Positions 1 to 6,040 of a DNA stretch of 10,289 nt are shown in pieces (the stretch's first letter is position 1; each line of letters opens with the position of its first letter). Location of the stretch: positions 1 to 10,289 of the forward strand of contig CAIVXR010000187.1 of NCBI GenBank assembly GCA_903909925.1, in the 5' to 3' direction. Below the pieces are notes generated by a model that was not told the DNA's origin, searched no databases, and saw only the letters and a list, made by a program, of their open reading frames with translations. This DNA comes from an uncultured beta proteobacterium. Its GTDB lineage: Bacteria > Pseudomonadota > Gammaproteobacteria > Burkholderiales > Burkholderiaceae. Made by a program: the position numbers and the translations under genes.

Positions 1-756
1 GCTATGGGTAATGCCGCTTGGGTTGGTGTTGCCTTAAAAGATATTTTGAAGGCGGCCAATCCTGGTGGCGGCGCTAAGCAAGTTACATTTAACGGTTTAG
101 ATCAGCCAGTATTACCAAGTGATTCTGATTTTGTAAAAGGTTTGGATATTGACCATGCTATGGACGGCAATGTCATGGTTGCCTACCAAATGAATGTAAC
201 AGACATTCCCTTCTTAAACGGCTATCCAATTAAATTAATTGTGCCCGGCTATTACGGCACATATTGGGTCAAGCACCTTAGTGAAATTAAAGTGGTTGAT
301 GATGTCTACAACGGTTATTGGATGAATCCCGCTTATCGCATACCCGATAACGACTGTAATTGCGTTGCGCCTGGAACAGCCCCTTCTAAAACGATTCCAA
401 TTAATCAATTTACGATTCGCTCTTTCATCACCAACTTTACAGACAGTAGTGTTGTTACGGTTGGAAAGCCAGTCCAAGCAAGAGGTATCGCCTTTGATGC
501 TGGCTATGGCATCAAGAAAGTGCTGTTCTCTCAAGATAATGGACAAAATTGGACTGAAGCAAGATTAGGCCAAGATCTGGGTCGTTTCTCATTTAGAGAG
601 TGGCGTATTGAATTTACGCCGAAACAAAAAGGGACATTGGACTTAAGGGTTAGAGCCTTTAATCATGCTGGTCAAGTTCAGCCAATGACCGCAACTTGGA
701 TGCCTGCTGGATACATGCGAAATATCGTGGAGACCGTCAAGGTCACTGCAGTTTAA
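1..756 (+). CDS. SorA-like sulfite oxidase family molybdoenzyme, C-terminal part (5' end outside window)
   Basis: The reading frame is open from the first base, so the gene starts upstream; the first in-window Met (position 4) is internal. The first ~120 residues are the end of the molybdopterin-binding sulfite oxidase fold: GNAAWVGVALKDIL matches the family's GNA-W-GV-L block, and PGYYGTYWVKHLSEI matches the PG..G...VKWL..I block. Residues ~130-250 look like the Mo-co dimerisation domain (immunoglobulin-like), with the VLFSQDNGQNW and WMPAGYMRN signatures. The molybdenum-ligand cysteine would lie upstream and cannot be checked. In SorAB systems this periplasmic enzyme oxidises sulfite to sulfate and passes electrons to a small cytochrome c. 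Such a cytochrome is encoded next, its ribosome binding site overlapping this stop codon. SoxC is the main alternative, but SoxD is normally a larger diheme protein. Sulfite as substrate is inferred. Confidence 0.9.
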   Translation, partial: AMGNAAWVGVALKDILKAANPGGGAKQVTFNGLDQPVLPSDSDFVKGLDIDHAMDGNVMVAYQMNVTDIPFLNGYPIKLIVPGYYGTYWVKHLSEIKVVDDVYNGYWMNPAYRIPDNDCNCVAPGTAPSKTIPINQFTIRSFITNFTDSSVVTVGKPVQARGIAFDAGYGIKKVLFSQDNGQNWTEARLGQDLGRFSFREWRIEFTPKQKGTLDLRVRAFNHAGQVQPMTATWMPAGYMRNIVETVKVTAV

Positions 757-766
757 GGAGAAGAAT

Positions 767-1078
767 ATGAAAAAAATTATCCTTCTTCTAGCCGCTATTA
801 CTTTTACACAACTAGCTCAAGCTAAAACAATTGAGTTGCCAGCTGATACTGTTTTATGGAGGCCATCAGATTTGCCAGGTTATCAGCTGACCTTGCAAAA
901 ATGCTCTGCTTGTCACTCTGCTCACTATGCAGAATATCAACCACCCAATACGGGTGTGGGTTATTGGAATGCTCAAGTACTCAGAATGAAAAATGTCTTT
1001 AAGGCACCTATTACCGATGAAGAAGTTCCAGTGATTGTGGACTACCTGAATAAGACTTATGGGGCTAATCGAAAATAA
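767..1078 (+). CDS. Small periplasmic c-type cytochrome, SorB-like electron acceptor
   Basis: A 103-residue protein with a Sec signal peptide (KK, hydrophobic core, likely cleavage after AQA at residue 19). It has a single haem c attachment motif CSACH at residues 46-50, and Met74 in the LRMKNVF segment is a plausible distal axial ligand. The mature size of about 84 residues suits the small monohaem SorB subunit. It begins 10 nt after the molybdoenzyme stop with AAGGAG (755-760) and a 6-nt spacer, so the two genes are co-transcribed and probably coupled. Its likely job is to take electrons from the molybdenum enzyme in the periplasm and hand them to the respiratory chain. Pairing with sulfite oxidation is inferred from context; the monohaem cytochrome call is direct. 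Confidence 0.88.
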   Translation: MKKIILLLAAITFTQLAQAKTIELPADTVLWRPSDLPGYQLTLQKCSACHSAHYAEYQPPNTGVGYWNAQVLRMKNVFKAPITDEEVPVIVDYLNKTYGANRK

Positions 1079-1104
1079 GCCTAGGCAATCTTGACTCTAG
1101 CCAC

Positions 1105-1117
1105 CCATTTTAAATGG
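1105..1117. repeat. Near-palindrome in the sorB-lipoprotein gap
   Basis: Arms CCATTT (1105-1110) and AAATGG (1112-1117) flank a single T. The 10-mer TTTAAATGGA that begins inside this palindrome recurs at 1161-1170, overlapping the ribosome binding site of the lipoprotein gene. It could be an operator half-site pair, but no regulator is implied by the sequence and AT-rich palindromes of this size can occur by chance. Confidence 0.25.
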
Positions 1118-1177
1118 ACTAATGCGTTAAACCTGAATCACCAGCAGGGTGTTTGGTAACTTTAAATGGAGATATCA

Positions 1178-1573
1178 ATGAATCGTATTAAAAGCGTATT
1201 CATTGGCTTAATTGCTACCGCTACATTAGTTGCATGTGCATCGATGAGTGGTGGGGCAATGGCGCCATACACCAAAGTAAATGACGGGATGCTGGTAGGC
1301 AGCAATAACATGACCCTCTATACCTTTGCCAAAGATACATCTGGCTCAGGCAAGTCCATGTGTAATGGCCCATGTGCCGCTAATTGGCCGCCACTGTTAG
1401 TTGATGGTAGTCCAGCAGTATCGGGCGACTATTCTGTAATCACTCGTGATGATGGCAAGAAACAATTGGCTTATAAAGGCATGCCCCTGTACTTCTGGGT
1501 TAAAGATACTAAACCAGGAGATAAAACTGGAGACGGTTTTTTAAATGGCGCTTGGAAAATTGTGAAAATGTAA
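1178..1573 (+). CDS. COG4315-type lipoprotein with secreted-repeat (Lipoprotein_15) motifs
   Basis: I chose ATG 1178 rather than the in-frame ATG 1166 because GGAGA (1168-1172) sits 5 nt before 1178, and the shorter start gives a clean lipoprotein signal: MNRIK, hydrophobic stretch, lipobox LVAC with the lipidated Cys at residue 20. The 131-residue product then shows the two repeats typical of the secreted-repeat family: a first block with LVGSNNMTLYTFAKDT followed by CNGPC and ANWPPL, and a second with LAYKGMPLYFWVKDTKPGD ending in NGAWKIV. The two cysteines of CNGPC are a conserved family feature. The family is envelope-anchored and of unknown biochemical function. The gene follows the cytochrome gene by about 100 nt and ends in a strong terminator, so it may be its own transcription unit or the tail of the sulfite operon. 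Confidence 0.85.
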   Translation: MNRIKSVFIGLIATATLVACASMSGGAMAPYTKVNDGMLVGSNNMTLYTFAKDTSGSGKSMCNGPCAANWPPLLVDGSPAVSGDYSVITRDDGKKQLAYKGMPLYFWVKDTKPGDKTGDGFLNGAWKIVKM

Positions 1574-1640
1574 TACCTACAAAGCAAGGTTACTTATCCT
1601 AGGACTTAGATGATTCGGTCCCGAGCCACCATGGATGAAT

Positions 1641-1668
1641 AAAACCACCTGCGGGTGGTTTTATTTTG
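1641..1668 (+). terminator. Rho-independent terminator after the lipoprotein gene
   Basis: A perfect 9-bp stem, AAAACCACC (1641-1649) with GGTGGTTTT (1654-1662), closes a TGCG loop and runs into the T-rich tract TTTTATTTT. The symmetric A- and T-flanks mean it could also stop transcription from the other strand. It separates the sulfite/lipoprotein genes from the hydrolase at 1799. Confidence 0.85.
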
Positions 1669-1687
1669 TCGGTTTATCCGACAAAAT
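1663..1687. repeat. Perfect 10-bp inverted repeat abutting the terminator
   Basis: ATTTTGTCGG (1663-1672) and CCGACAAAAT (1678-1687) are exact inverted copies around a TTTAT loop. The repeat starts one base after the terminator stem and uses part of the terminator's T-tract. It lacks a T-run of its own on the plus strand. It could be a second RNA hairpin that protects the transcript end, or a DNA binding site. Confidence 0.6.
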
Positions 1688-1798
1688 TGCCATCTGACCG
1701 CCTGTTAATGGCGTGCCTAATCTCAATACCTTAGACTTATTTATAAAGTTTATGATGAAGAATATTTATTAACGCAACCAAAATATTAGGTGTCAATA

Positions 1799-2617
1799 AT
1801 GGGGGAAAACCTGAAGAAAGATGAGCTCGATAGGGCGTATAACAATTCATTAGCTGTGGCAAATAGCAACCAGATTATTGAGACTTGGATGAAAACTAGC
1901 TCTCAGGTGCGAGGGAAGATAGCAGGTGAGCTAGACATTGGATACGGTGCGCATCCTAGGCAGTCATATGATTACTTTTCAGCTGGAGATAGCTCTCCAG
2001 TGATAGTTTATATACATGGGGGCTGGTGGCAAGCTCGATCTAAAGATGATTTCACATTCATAGTTCCCCCATTACTAGATCTTGGCTTTAGTGTTGCAAT
2101 GCTAGGTTATAGATTAGCGCCTGATGCGACCATAGATCAAATTGTTTCTGATGTGCGTACTGGGTTAAGTGCAATTGAAGTCAAGATTCAATGCGAGAGA
2201 GGGTCGTTTCCAGGGTTCCATCTTCTTGGGTGGTCTGCAGGGGCACATTTGGTTACTTCAGTATTAAATGAGTCTAATGTTAAGGATGGACTTTGTATCA
2301 GCGGAGTCTATGATTTAGAGCCGATTCGGCATTGCTATGTAAATGATAAATTACAGCTCAATCGTGAGATTTCTTTAGCTAACTCTCCAATTATCAAAAC
2401 CAATCATTTTGGAAAGAGAATAGATTTATTTGTCGGCAGTGCTGAGTTGCCACAAATGCAAGAGCAGACCATAAAGTTTTATGACTACCGAAAGACAAAC
2501 GCGCAATCAGGCGACTTTCAGGTACTAAATAGTTTTAATCACTACACCATCTTTGATGAGGTGGTTAGGGTTGACGGAGCGATATATAAGAGTCTAAAGA
2601 AGAGGGCGCTAGGCTGA
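1799..2617 (+). CDS. Alpha/beta hydrolase, kynurenine-formamidase-like group
   Basis: A 272-residue cytoplasmic alpha/beta hydrolase with no signal peptide. ATG 1799 is preferred over the in-frame GTG 1790 because AGGTG (1788-1792) lies 6 nt upstream of it and includes that GTG. Numbered from 1799, the oxyanion-hole motif HGGWW is at 73-77, the nucleophile elbow GWSAG has Ser146, and His248 in FNHYTIFDE is the catalytic histidine; Glu216 in VGSAELPQM is the likely acid. The N-terminal YNN...W, LDIGYGAHPRQ and GYRLAP segments are typical of small hydrolases annotated as kynurenine formamidase or BD-FAE-like esterases. No tryptophan-pathway genes are near, so the substrate is unknown. Seven of 13 Arg codons are AGA/AGG and three are CGA, which hints at weak expression or foreign origin. 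It is flanked by a terminator and an opposing operon, so it appears monocistronic. Confidence 0.85.
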   Translation: MGENLKKDELDRAYNNSLAVANSNQIIETWMKTSSQVRGKIAGELDIGYGAHPRQSYDYFSAGDSSPVIVYIHGGWWQARSKDDFTFIVPPLLDLGFSVAMLGYRLAPDATIDQIVSDVRTGLSAIEVKIQCERGSFPGFHLLGWSAGAHLVTSVLNESNVKDGLCISGVYDLEPIRHCYVNDKLQLNREISLANSPIIKTNHFGKRIDLFVGSAELPQMQEQTIKFYDYRKTNAQSGDFQVLNSFNHYTIFDEVVRVDGAIYKSLKKRALG

Positions 2618-2724
2618 CTGAGGGTGTCATTAATCTCAATGGATTCCTAATGATTATTGCAACACTGATGGCACGTTTTCTTATGTCTGCTCAATTTTCG
2701 AGTTTCTAAGGCATGGGTTGATCT

Positions 2725-2862
2725 TTAAGTATCTTGCTCTTTCTTCTTCTGATCCTTTTCTCGTTCTTTTTTCAGGTCACGTAATTGCCACCATGCAAAT
2801 AGCAAAACCCCGCCAAAGAACAGCACTACTTCAATCAAGATAACGGGAGCAAAGTCTTCCAT
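2725..2862 (-). CDS. 45-residue single-span membrane protein (last gene of the minus-strand operon)
   Basis: A short gene starting at ATG 2862. It encodes an acidic N-terminus (MEDFAP), a hydrophobic span at about residues 7-25 (VILIEVVLFFGGVLLFAWW) and then a highly charged tail, QLRDLKKEREKDQKKKEQDT. The start lies 14 nt after the upstream gene's stop, with AGGA just ahead of it, so it is the fourth gene of the operon running from 4723. The charge pattern predicts N-out, C-in topology with a cytoplasmic basic/acidic tail. I do not recognise a named family. The coding call rests on the clear membrane-span-plus-charged-tail design, the ribosome binding site and the operon spacing. Confidence 0.72.
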   Translation of the reverse strand: MEDFAPVILIEVVLFFGGVLLFAWWQLRDLKKEREKDQKKKEQDT

Positions 2863-2876
2863 AGATTTCCTAAAAT

Positions 2877-3197
2877 CTAGGTACTCATTTTAGGGTCTGC
2901 AATACATGCCTTCATTGCCTTTAACTCTGCAGCCTTGAGCCACTCGGGTTTTACCTTTGGGTCCATTACTAATTCATTAATCTGCCTATTATTTGCACTT
3001 TTTGAAATATATTCCGCTAGGCAAGAGCAGTAGGGCTTAAAGTCTTCCTCAGTCAGAGTTTTCTTTTTAATATCTTTATGCTCTAGTACCTGTTCTTGAG
3101 CACAGCTTTTCTGAAAGTCACTAGAAATAGCTTGGGCTTGGGTCTGTCCAGTAAGTGATAGAAACAAACAGATGATGAGTAACTTTGATTTGAACAT
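2877..3197 (-). CDS. Secreted small protein with four cysteines, unknown function
   Basis: I chose ATG 3197 because AAGGA (3208-3204) lies 6 nt upstream. The in-frame TTG at 3203 would sit directly on that ribosome binding site. The 106-residue product has a Sec signal peptide with likely cleavage after AQA (residue 23). Four cysteines remain in the mature chain, at 32, 57, 59 and 98, with 57 and 59 forming a CSC motif. This suggests two disulfides in the periplasm or a metal site. The mature part is mostly helical by appearance and lysine-rich (HKDIKKKTLTEEDF, KPEWLKAAELKAMKAC). It starts 13 nt after the DUF2236 stop and leads into the 45-residue membrane protein, so all are one operon. I cannot assign a function. 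Confidence 0.8.
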   Translation of the reverse strand: MFKSKLLIICLFLSLTGQTQAQAISSDFQKSCAQEQVLEHKDIKKKTLTEEDFKPYCSCLAEYISKSANNRQINELVMDPKVKPEWLKAAELKAMKACIADPKMST

Positions 3198-3210
3198 TTT
3201 CAATCCTTAT

Positions 3211-4074
3211 TTATCCATAAACTCTTCGATACGAGTGTGCAGCCACGCCATCTTTAAGGGCTTCTCTTACCGGGATGGCAATTAAATCAATACTTTTATT
3301 TACCAAGATTTTTTCTAGTGTAGAGGGAATTGGCCTTTTGAGTTTGGCATGAGCCCAACTTGGAAGATTGATAAAGCCAGCCTTACTGATTAACTTTACA
3401 AAAGGCTTGGATTGCAGATTGCTGGGAAAGTCATCTAAAAGTAAAATGATGCTTTGAGCACGCTCCCCATAGTGAAGCTCTGGAAAATAAGCTTCAATTG
3501 CTTTCTGTGCTCCCTTAAGGCTATCTGGCAGGTCTTGGGCACCCAGCATTTCTCCTAAAGTCTTCATTTCTTTAAAGTATTGATCTTGTTCCTGCAAGGT
3601 GAGCTTTGGGTATCGATAGTTTTGGTAGGCCTCTAGAAAACTTAGAGTCTCAGTCAGATGGACCCATGCTAAAAGATGGGGATCTGTTGCTAGGTAGGGC
3701 TTTCCAAACTCATCGTTGCCATGAATATGCTGATGTATCTTATTCACCTTATTAATAATCTCATGAGCCATGTCATGGGATCCATAGGTTGTGGCAGCAA
3801 TAAAGTAGGCAGTTCTACCCAATCTTCCTTTGAGATCTTTTCTAAAGCTTGAGTGGTCCCAGACGCCTGCTAATGCTTGGGGATGGAGTGCTTGCAGGAC
3901 TAAGGAGCTAATTCCTCCAATCATCATCGATATAAAGTCAGCGTGAACTCTCCAGGCGATGGACTCTGGACCAAAGAGTCCCCGGTCTCCCTTGGGGGAA
4001 AGAAAAGCTACTGGAGGGCCGCTACTGCCGCCGACCATCTCTCGTATCGTTTTCCGAATGAGCTCATCAAGCAT
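3211..4074 (-). CDS. DUF2236 / MpaB-type oxygenase-like protein
   Basis: A 287-residue protein carrying DUF2236 signatures: FGPESIAWRVHAD (34-46), LQALHPQALAGVWDHS (60-75), RLGRTAYFI (84-92), the IHQHIHG histidine cluster (113-119), Y-A-DPHLLAWVH (127-139). This family includes the rubber oxygenase Lcp and MpaB-like proteins. Lcp is a b-type haem protein, so haem binding by the conserved histidines is a family-based inference. No signal peptide is seen, unlike secreted Lcp, so it probably acts in the cytoplasm. It starts 4 nt after the stop of the LON-domain gene without a clear ribosome binding site, which points to translational coupling. The substrate is unknown. Confidence 0.85.
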   Translation of the reverse strand: MLDELIRKTIREMVGGSSGPPVAFLSPKGDRGLFGPESIAWRVHADFISMMIGGISSLVLQALHPQALAGVWDHSSFRKDLKGRLGRTAYFIAATTYGSHDMAHEIINKVNKIHQHIHGNDEFGKPYLATDPHLLAWVHLTETLSFLEAYQNYRYPKLTLQEQDQYFKEMKTLGEMLGAQDLPDSLKGAQKAIEAYFPELHYGERAQSIILLLDDFPSNLQSKPFVKLISKAGFINLPSWAHAKLKRPIPSTLEKILVNKSIDLIAIPVREALKDGVAAHSYRRVYG

Positions 4075-4078
4075 AGCG

Positions 4079-4723
4079 TCAATGCATCATTTGACTTCTT
4101 AAATCGTCGTCTTCAATGATTTCTGAAATCAGATCGAGCCTGATTCTAGGGTTGGTTTGTGCGAGTAGGTGGTTCTTTTGAATTAAGGAGATTGGCAGAA
4201 GCTCGGCAAGGCGATTAGAAACCCAGCCACAATCATCAACCTTAAAGGGCTTCTTAAACGGAGCATCATCTAAGAGATCTTGGCTTTGTATTACTGAGAT
4301 GATTTCATCAAGTAATTTTGCTGCTTTTTGATGCTCCTGTGGAATGGGTGTAACCGGATCATTTTCTAAAAGTGCAATCTCACCAATCCACAGGCCATTG
4401 GCTTCTTGTTGGCTACTGAGTAATTTAAAGCGCTGCGTACCAAATGATTTAGTCATGTATAGAGCAGGCTGGACAGGATCAAAGTCTTCAATTTGAGCCA
4501 GGGTGCCAATTTCAGAAAAATACAAAGAGACATCCTCTTCGTTAGAGTCTGAGTTTTTGATAATGCTCACAACACCAAATTCAGTCTTTTCTCGCAAGCA
4601 TTGCTTAATCATGTCGAGGTAACGCGCCTCAAAAATCTTCAGGGCAATTACCCCATCAGGAAACAGAACGGTGCCAAGGGGAAATAGCGGTATTTTGCTG
4701 CGGGTAAGCGTGGAATTTGTCAT
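4079..4723 (-). CDS. LON peptidase substrate-binding domain protein (COG2802 type)
   Basis: A 214-residue stand-alone version of the N-terminal domain of Lon protease. The hallmark block PLFPLGTVLFPDG is at 12-24, followed by LKIFEARYLDMI (28-39) and FGVVSI. The protein continues through a beta-rich core (GTLAQIEDF, RFKLLS) to a helical C-terminus with VSNRLAELLPI. There is no AAA+ ATPase or Ser-Lys protease domain, and its length is usual for these short bacterial homologues, whose role is unproven (possibly substrate recruitment or chaperone-like). It is the first gene of the minus-strand operon that continues into DUF2236. No strong Shine-Dalgarno sequence precedes ATG 4723, so it may be translated from a near-leaderless or weak site. 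The start agrees with the family N-terminus. Confidence 0.88.
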   Translation of the reverse strand: MTNSTLTRSKIPLFPLGTVLFPDGVIALKIFEARYLDMIKQCLREKTEFGVVSIIKNSDSNEEDVSLYFSEIGTLAQIEDFDPVQPALYMTKSFGTQRFKLLSSQQEANGLWIGEIALLENDPVTPIPQEHQKAAKLLDEIISVIQSQDLLDDAPFKKPFKVDDCGWVSNRLAELLPISLIQKNHLLAQTNPRIRLDLISEIIEDDDLRSQMMH

Positions 4724-4759
4724 TTATTTAATGTAACGGATTTACATCATTTTTGCTGA

Positions 4760-4790
4760 TTGCCAACTAGCCCTACAAATACCCTATATT
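4760..4790 (+). promoter_or_regulatory. Possible sigma-70 promoter for the 49-residue gene
   Basis: TTGCCA (4760-4765) and TATATT (4785-4790) are separated by 19 bp, or 18 bp if CTATAT is the -10. They lie about 65 bp before ATG 4857 in the gap between two divergent units. The spacing is longer than ideal, so this is tentative. Confidence 0.3.
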
Positions 4791-4856
4791 TGGCTTAGCC
4801 CCCAACACGAAATCCTATTTCCGTTTACATTAGAAGCTCAATATTGGGAGATATTC

Positions 4857-5006
4857 ATGGTACAAAAAATTCGCATTAAGCTTGCTCGTTGGATTCTTGG
4901 TAAACATTGCCCTTGCTACCAGATGGGTTATCACACCATGGTCGATTTTCAACAAAGAAGCGCTGACCAGTTGGCTAAAGCCCAAGAGCGCAATCAGACT
5001 CACTAG
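4857..5006 (+). CDS. 49-residue basic microprotein with a CPC motif
   Basis: A short gene at ATG 4857, preceded by a good ribosome binding site (GGGAG 4846-4850, 6-nt spacer). The product begins with a basic amphipathic stretch, MVQKIRIKLARWILGKH, then CPCYQMGYH (Cys18, Cys20), and ends in a hydrophilic likely helical segment (FQQRSADQLAKAQERNQTH). The CPC plus nearby histidines could bind a metal or form a redox pair, and the amphipathic N-terminus could contact the membrane. The gene precedes the DUF2244 gene by 27 nt on the same strand, so they are probably co-transcribed. I do not recognise a family. Support comes from the ribosome binding site, the clean frame and the operon position. 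Confidence 0.62.
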   Translation: MVQKIRIKLARWILGKHCPCYQMGYHTMVDFQQRSADQLAKAQERNQTH

Positions 5007-5033
5007 TTCTCAAGGTATTCTCGGGCGCTCGAT

Positions 5034-5468
5034 ATGAGTATGAAACGTTGGCAAATGCGCAGAAATTGCGCTCTGTCGCCAAAGCAGCTCCTCTGGTTTT
5101 ATATTGCTTTAGTCTGCCTCTCATTGCTAGTGGCAGTCGGCTTCCTTTTGGCGGGTATCTGGGTTATTCCTATTTTCACGGCCCTAGAATTAAGTGCAGT
5201 AACGATTGGCTTTCTAATCTACTGTAGACATGCGCTAGATTGTGAAACGATTGAAATTGATGGCAAGCGCCTTATTGTTAAAAAGTTTATTAGCTATCAA
5301 GAGGCTGTTTATGAATTCAATACCCAATGGGCAAAAATAGAACCCCCAGTTGATGCTTCTAAAACCTTTCACATCAGCCAATCCAACTTGCGGGTTGAGC
5401 TTGGCCAATTTTTAAGACAAGAGCAGCAGAACGCTTTAATTTCCTCAGTTAGAGTGCATTTAGGTTGA
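5034..5468 (+). CDS. DUF2244 family two-span inner-membrane protein
   Basis: A 144-residue protein matching the DUF2244 layout: an N-terminal RWQMRRNCALSPKQL segment, two membrane spans (about 19-41 and 43-64) with the conserved GIWVIPIFTALEL between and within them, then YCRHALDCETIEIDGKRLIV and a soluble C-terminal beta-rich domain. Two start codons are possible (ATG 5034 and ATG 5040) and no clear ribosome binding site decides between them; 5034 is given. Genes of this family often lie near cytochrome c oxidase genes, but none is visible here, and the function is unknown. Its 3' end overlaps the opposing membrane-protein gene by 9 bp. Confidence 0.85.
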   Translation: MSMKRWQMRRNCALSPKQLLWFYIALVCLSLLVAVGFLLAGIWVIPIFTALELSAVTIGFLIYCRHALDCETIEIDGKRLIVKKFISYQEAVYEFNTQWAKIEPPVDASKTFHISQSNLRVELGQFLRQEQQNALISSVRVHLG

Positions 5469-6005
5469 TTGATGTTGACTTAAGCGCCACACAATGAGGG
5501 CGCTAGAGAAAATTTGCACGCATAGTAATAAGAGCGTCAAGCTATTTAAAATTGCAAAGTAGTTTGCAAAAGGTGAGAGCATCACTGGCATGCCATCCTG
5601 TAATGCGGTCTCTCTTAAGTAGTCCATACGGGGGATCAATAAAAAGCTCGCAACTGCAATAGAGACTATCAATGTCAGAGATGGCAGGCGAATGGTCTTG
5701 AGCACTGAAAGGCCTCGCCTAATGAGGATATTAGAGAGGCTCAAGATAATAAATGCGCATCCCAAGAAGTAATACGAGAGCTGCTCTATTAATAGATGGG
5801 CAACCATTCCTCCTGCTTGCAGATCTTCCATTATTAAATAAGCAGATAGACAGCCAAGAGCTTGGGCAATAATGCCTCCTGCCATCATGCAGGCGAGCAA
5901 GAGCAATAGGCGACGGGAAAGAGAGTGTTGGTTTTTGTGTGCTTCAACCATTAGGGAAATAGGGTTAAATAGTGCGGTGCAACATGATTTTGGATTTAGT
6001 TTCAT
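5460..6005 (-). CDS. Four-span membrane protein, possibly Yip1-like, unknown function
   Basis: A 181-residue hydrophobic protein with predicted membrane spans at about 33-58, 69-95, 108-125 and 148-173. The start at ATG 6005 has AAGG about 5 nt upstream. The N-terminal CCTALFNPISLM followed by a short charged loop resembles the cytosolic N-terminus of Yip1-type bacterial membrane proteins, but the similarity is weak and I do not assert the family. It is transcribed away from the Rrf2-type gene, with 35 bp between their start codons, and its last 9 bp are shared with the end of the DUF2244 gene. A role linked to the neighbouring regulator is possible but unsupported beyond adjacency. Confidence 0.75.
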   Translation of the reverse strand: MKLNPKSCCTALFNPISLMVEAHKNQHSLSRRLLLLLACMMAGGIIAQALGCLSAYLIMEDLQAGGMVAHLLIEQLSYYFLGCAFIILSLSNILIRRGLSVLKTIRLPSLTLIVSIAVASFLLIPRMDYLRETALQDGMPVMLSPFANYFAILNSLTLLLLCVQIFSSALIVWRLSQHQST

Positions 6006-6040
6006 ACTAGCCTTAATCTAATTTTTATGCCAAAAACACT

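Noticed and set aside
235..546. 103-codon frame on the minus strand inside the molybdoenzyme gene
   Set aside because: It lies wholly opposite a well-recognised enzyme domain, has no family features and no independent ribosome binding site of note.
365..568. 67-codon plus-strand frame inside the molybdoenzyme gene
   Set aside because: It is an alternate frame of the sulfite oxidase dimerisation domain, with no recognisable protein features.
1790..1798. GTG 1790 as the hydrolase start
   Set aside because: It overlaps the AGGTG sequence that serves as ribosome binding site for ATG 1799.
2650..2709. 19-residue frame MIIATLMARFLMSAQFSSF
   Set aside because: No convincing ribosome binding site and too short for any signal; probably chance in an intergenic gap.
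5460..5468. 9-bp tail-to-tail overlap of the DUF2244 and membrane-protein genes as a sign of a frameshift
   Set aside because: Both proteins have complete, plausible C-termini; short convergent overlaps are common in compact genomes.
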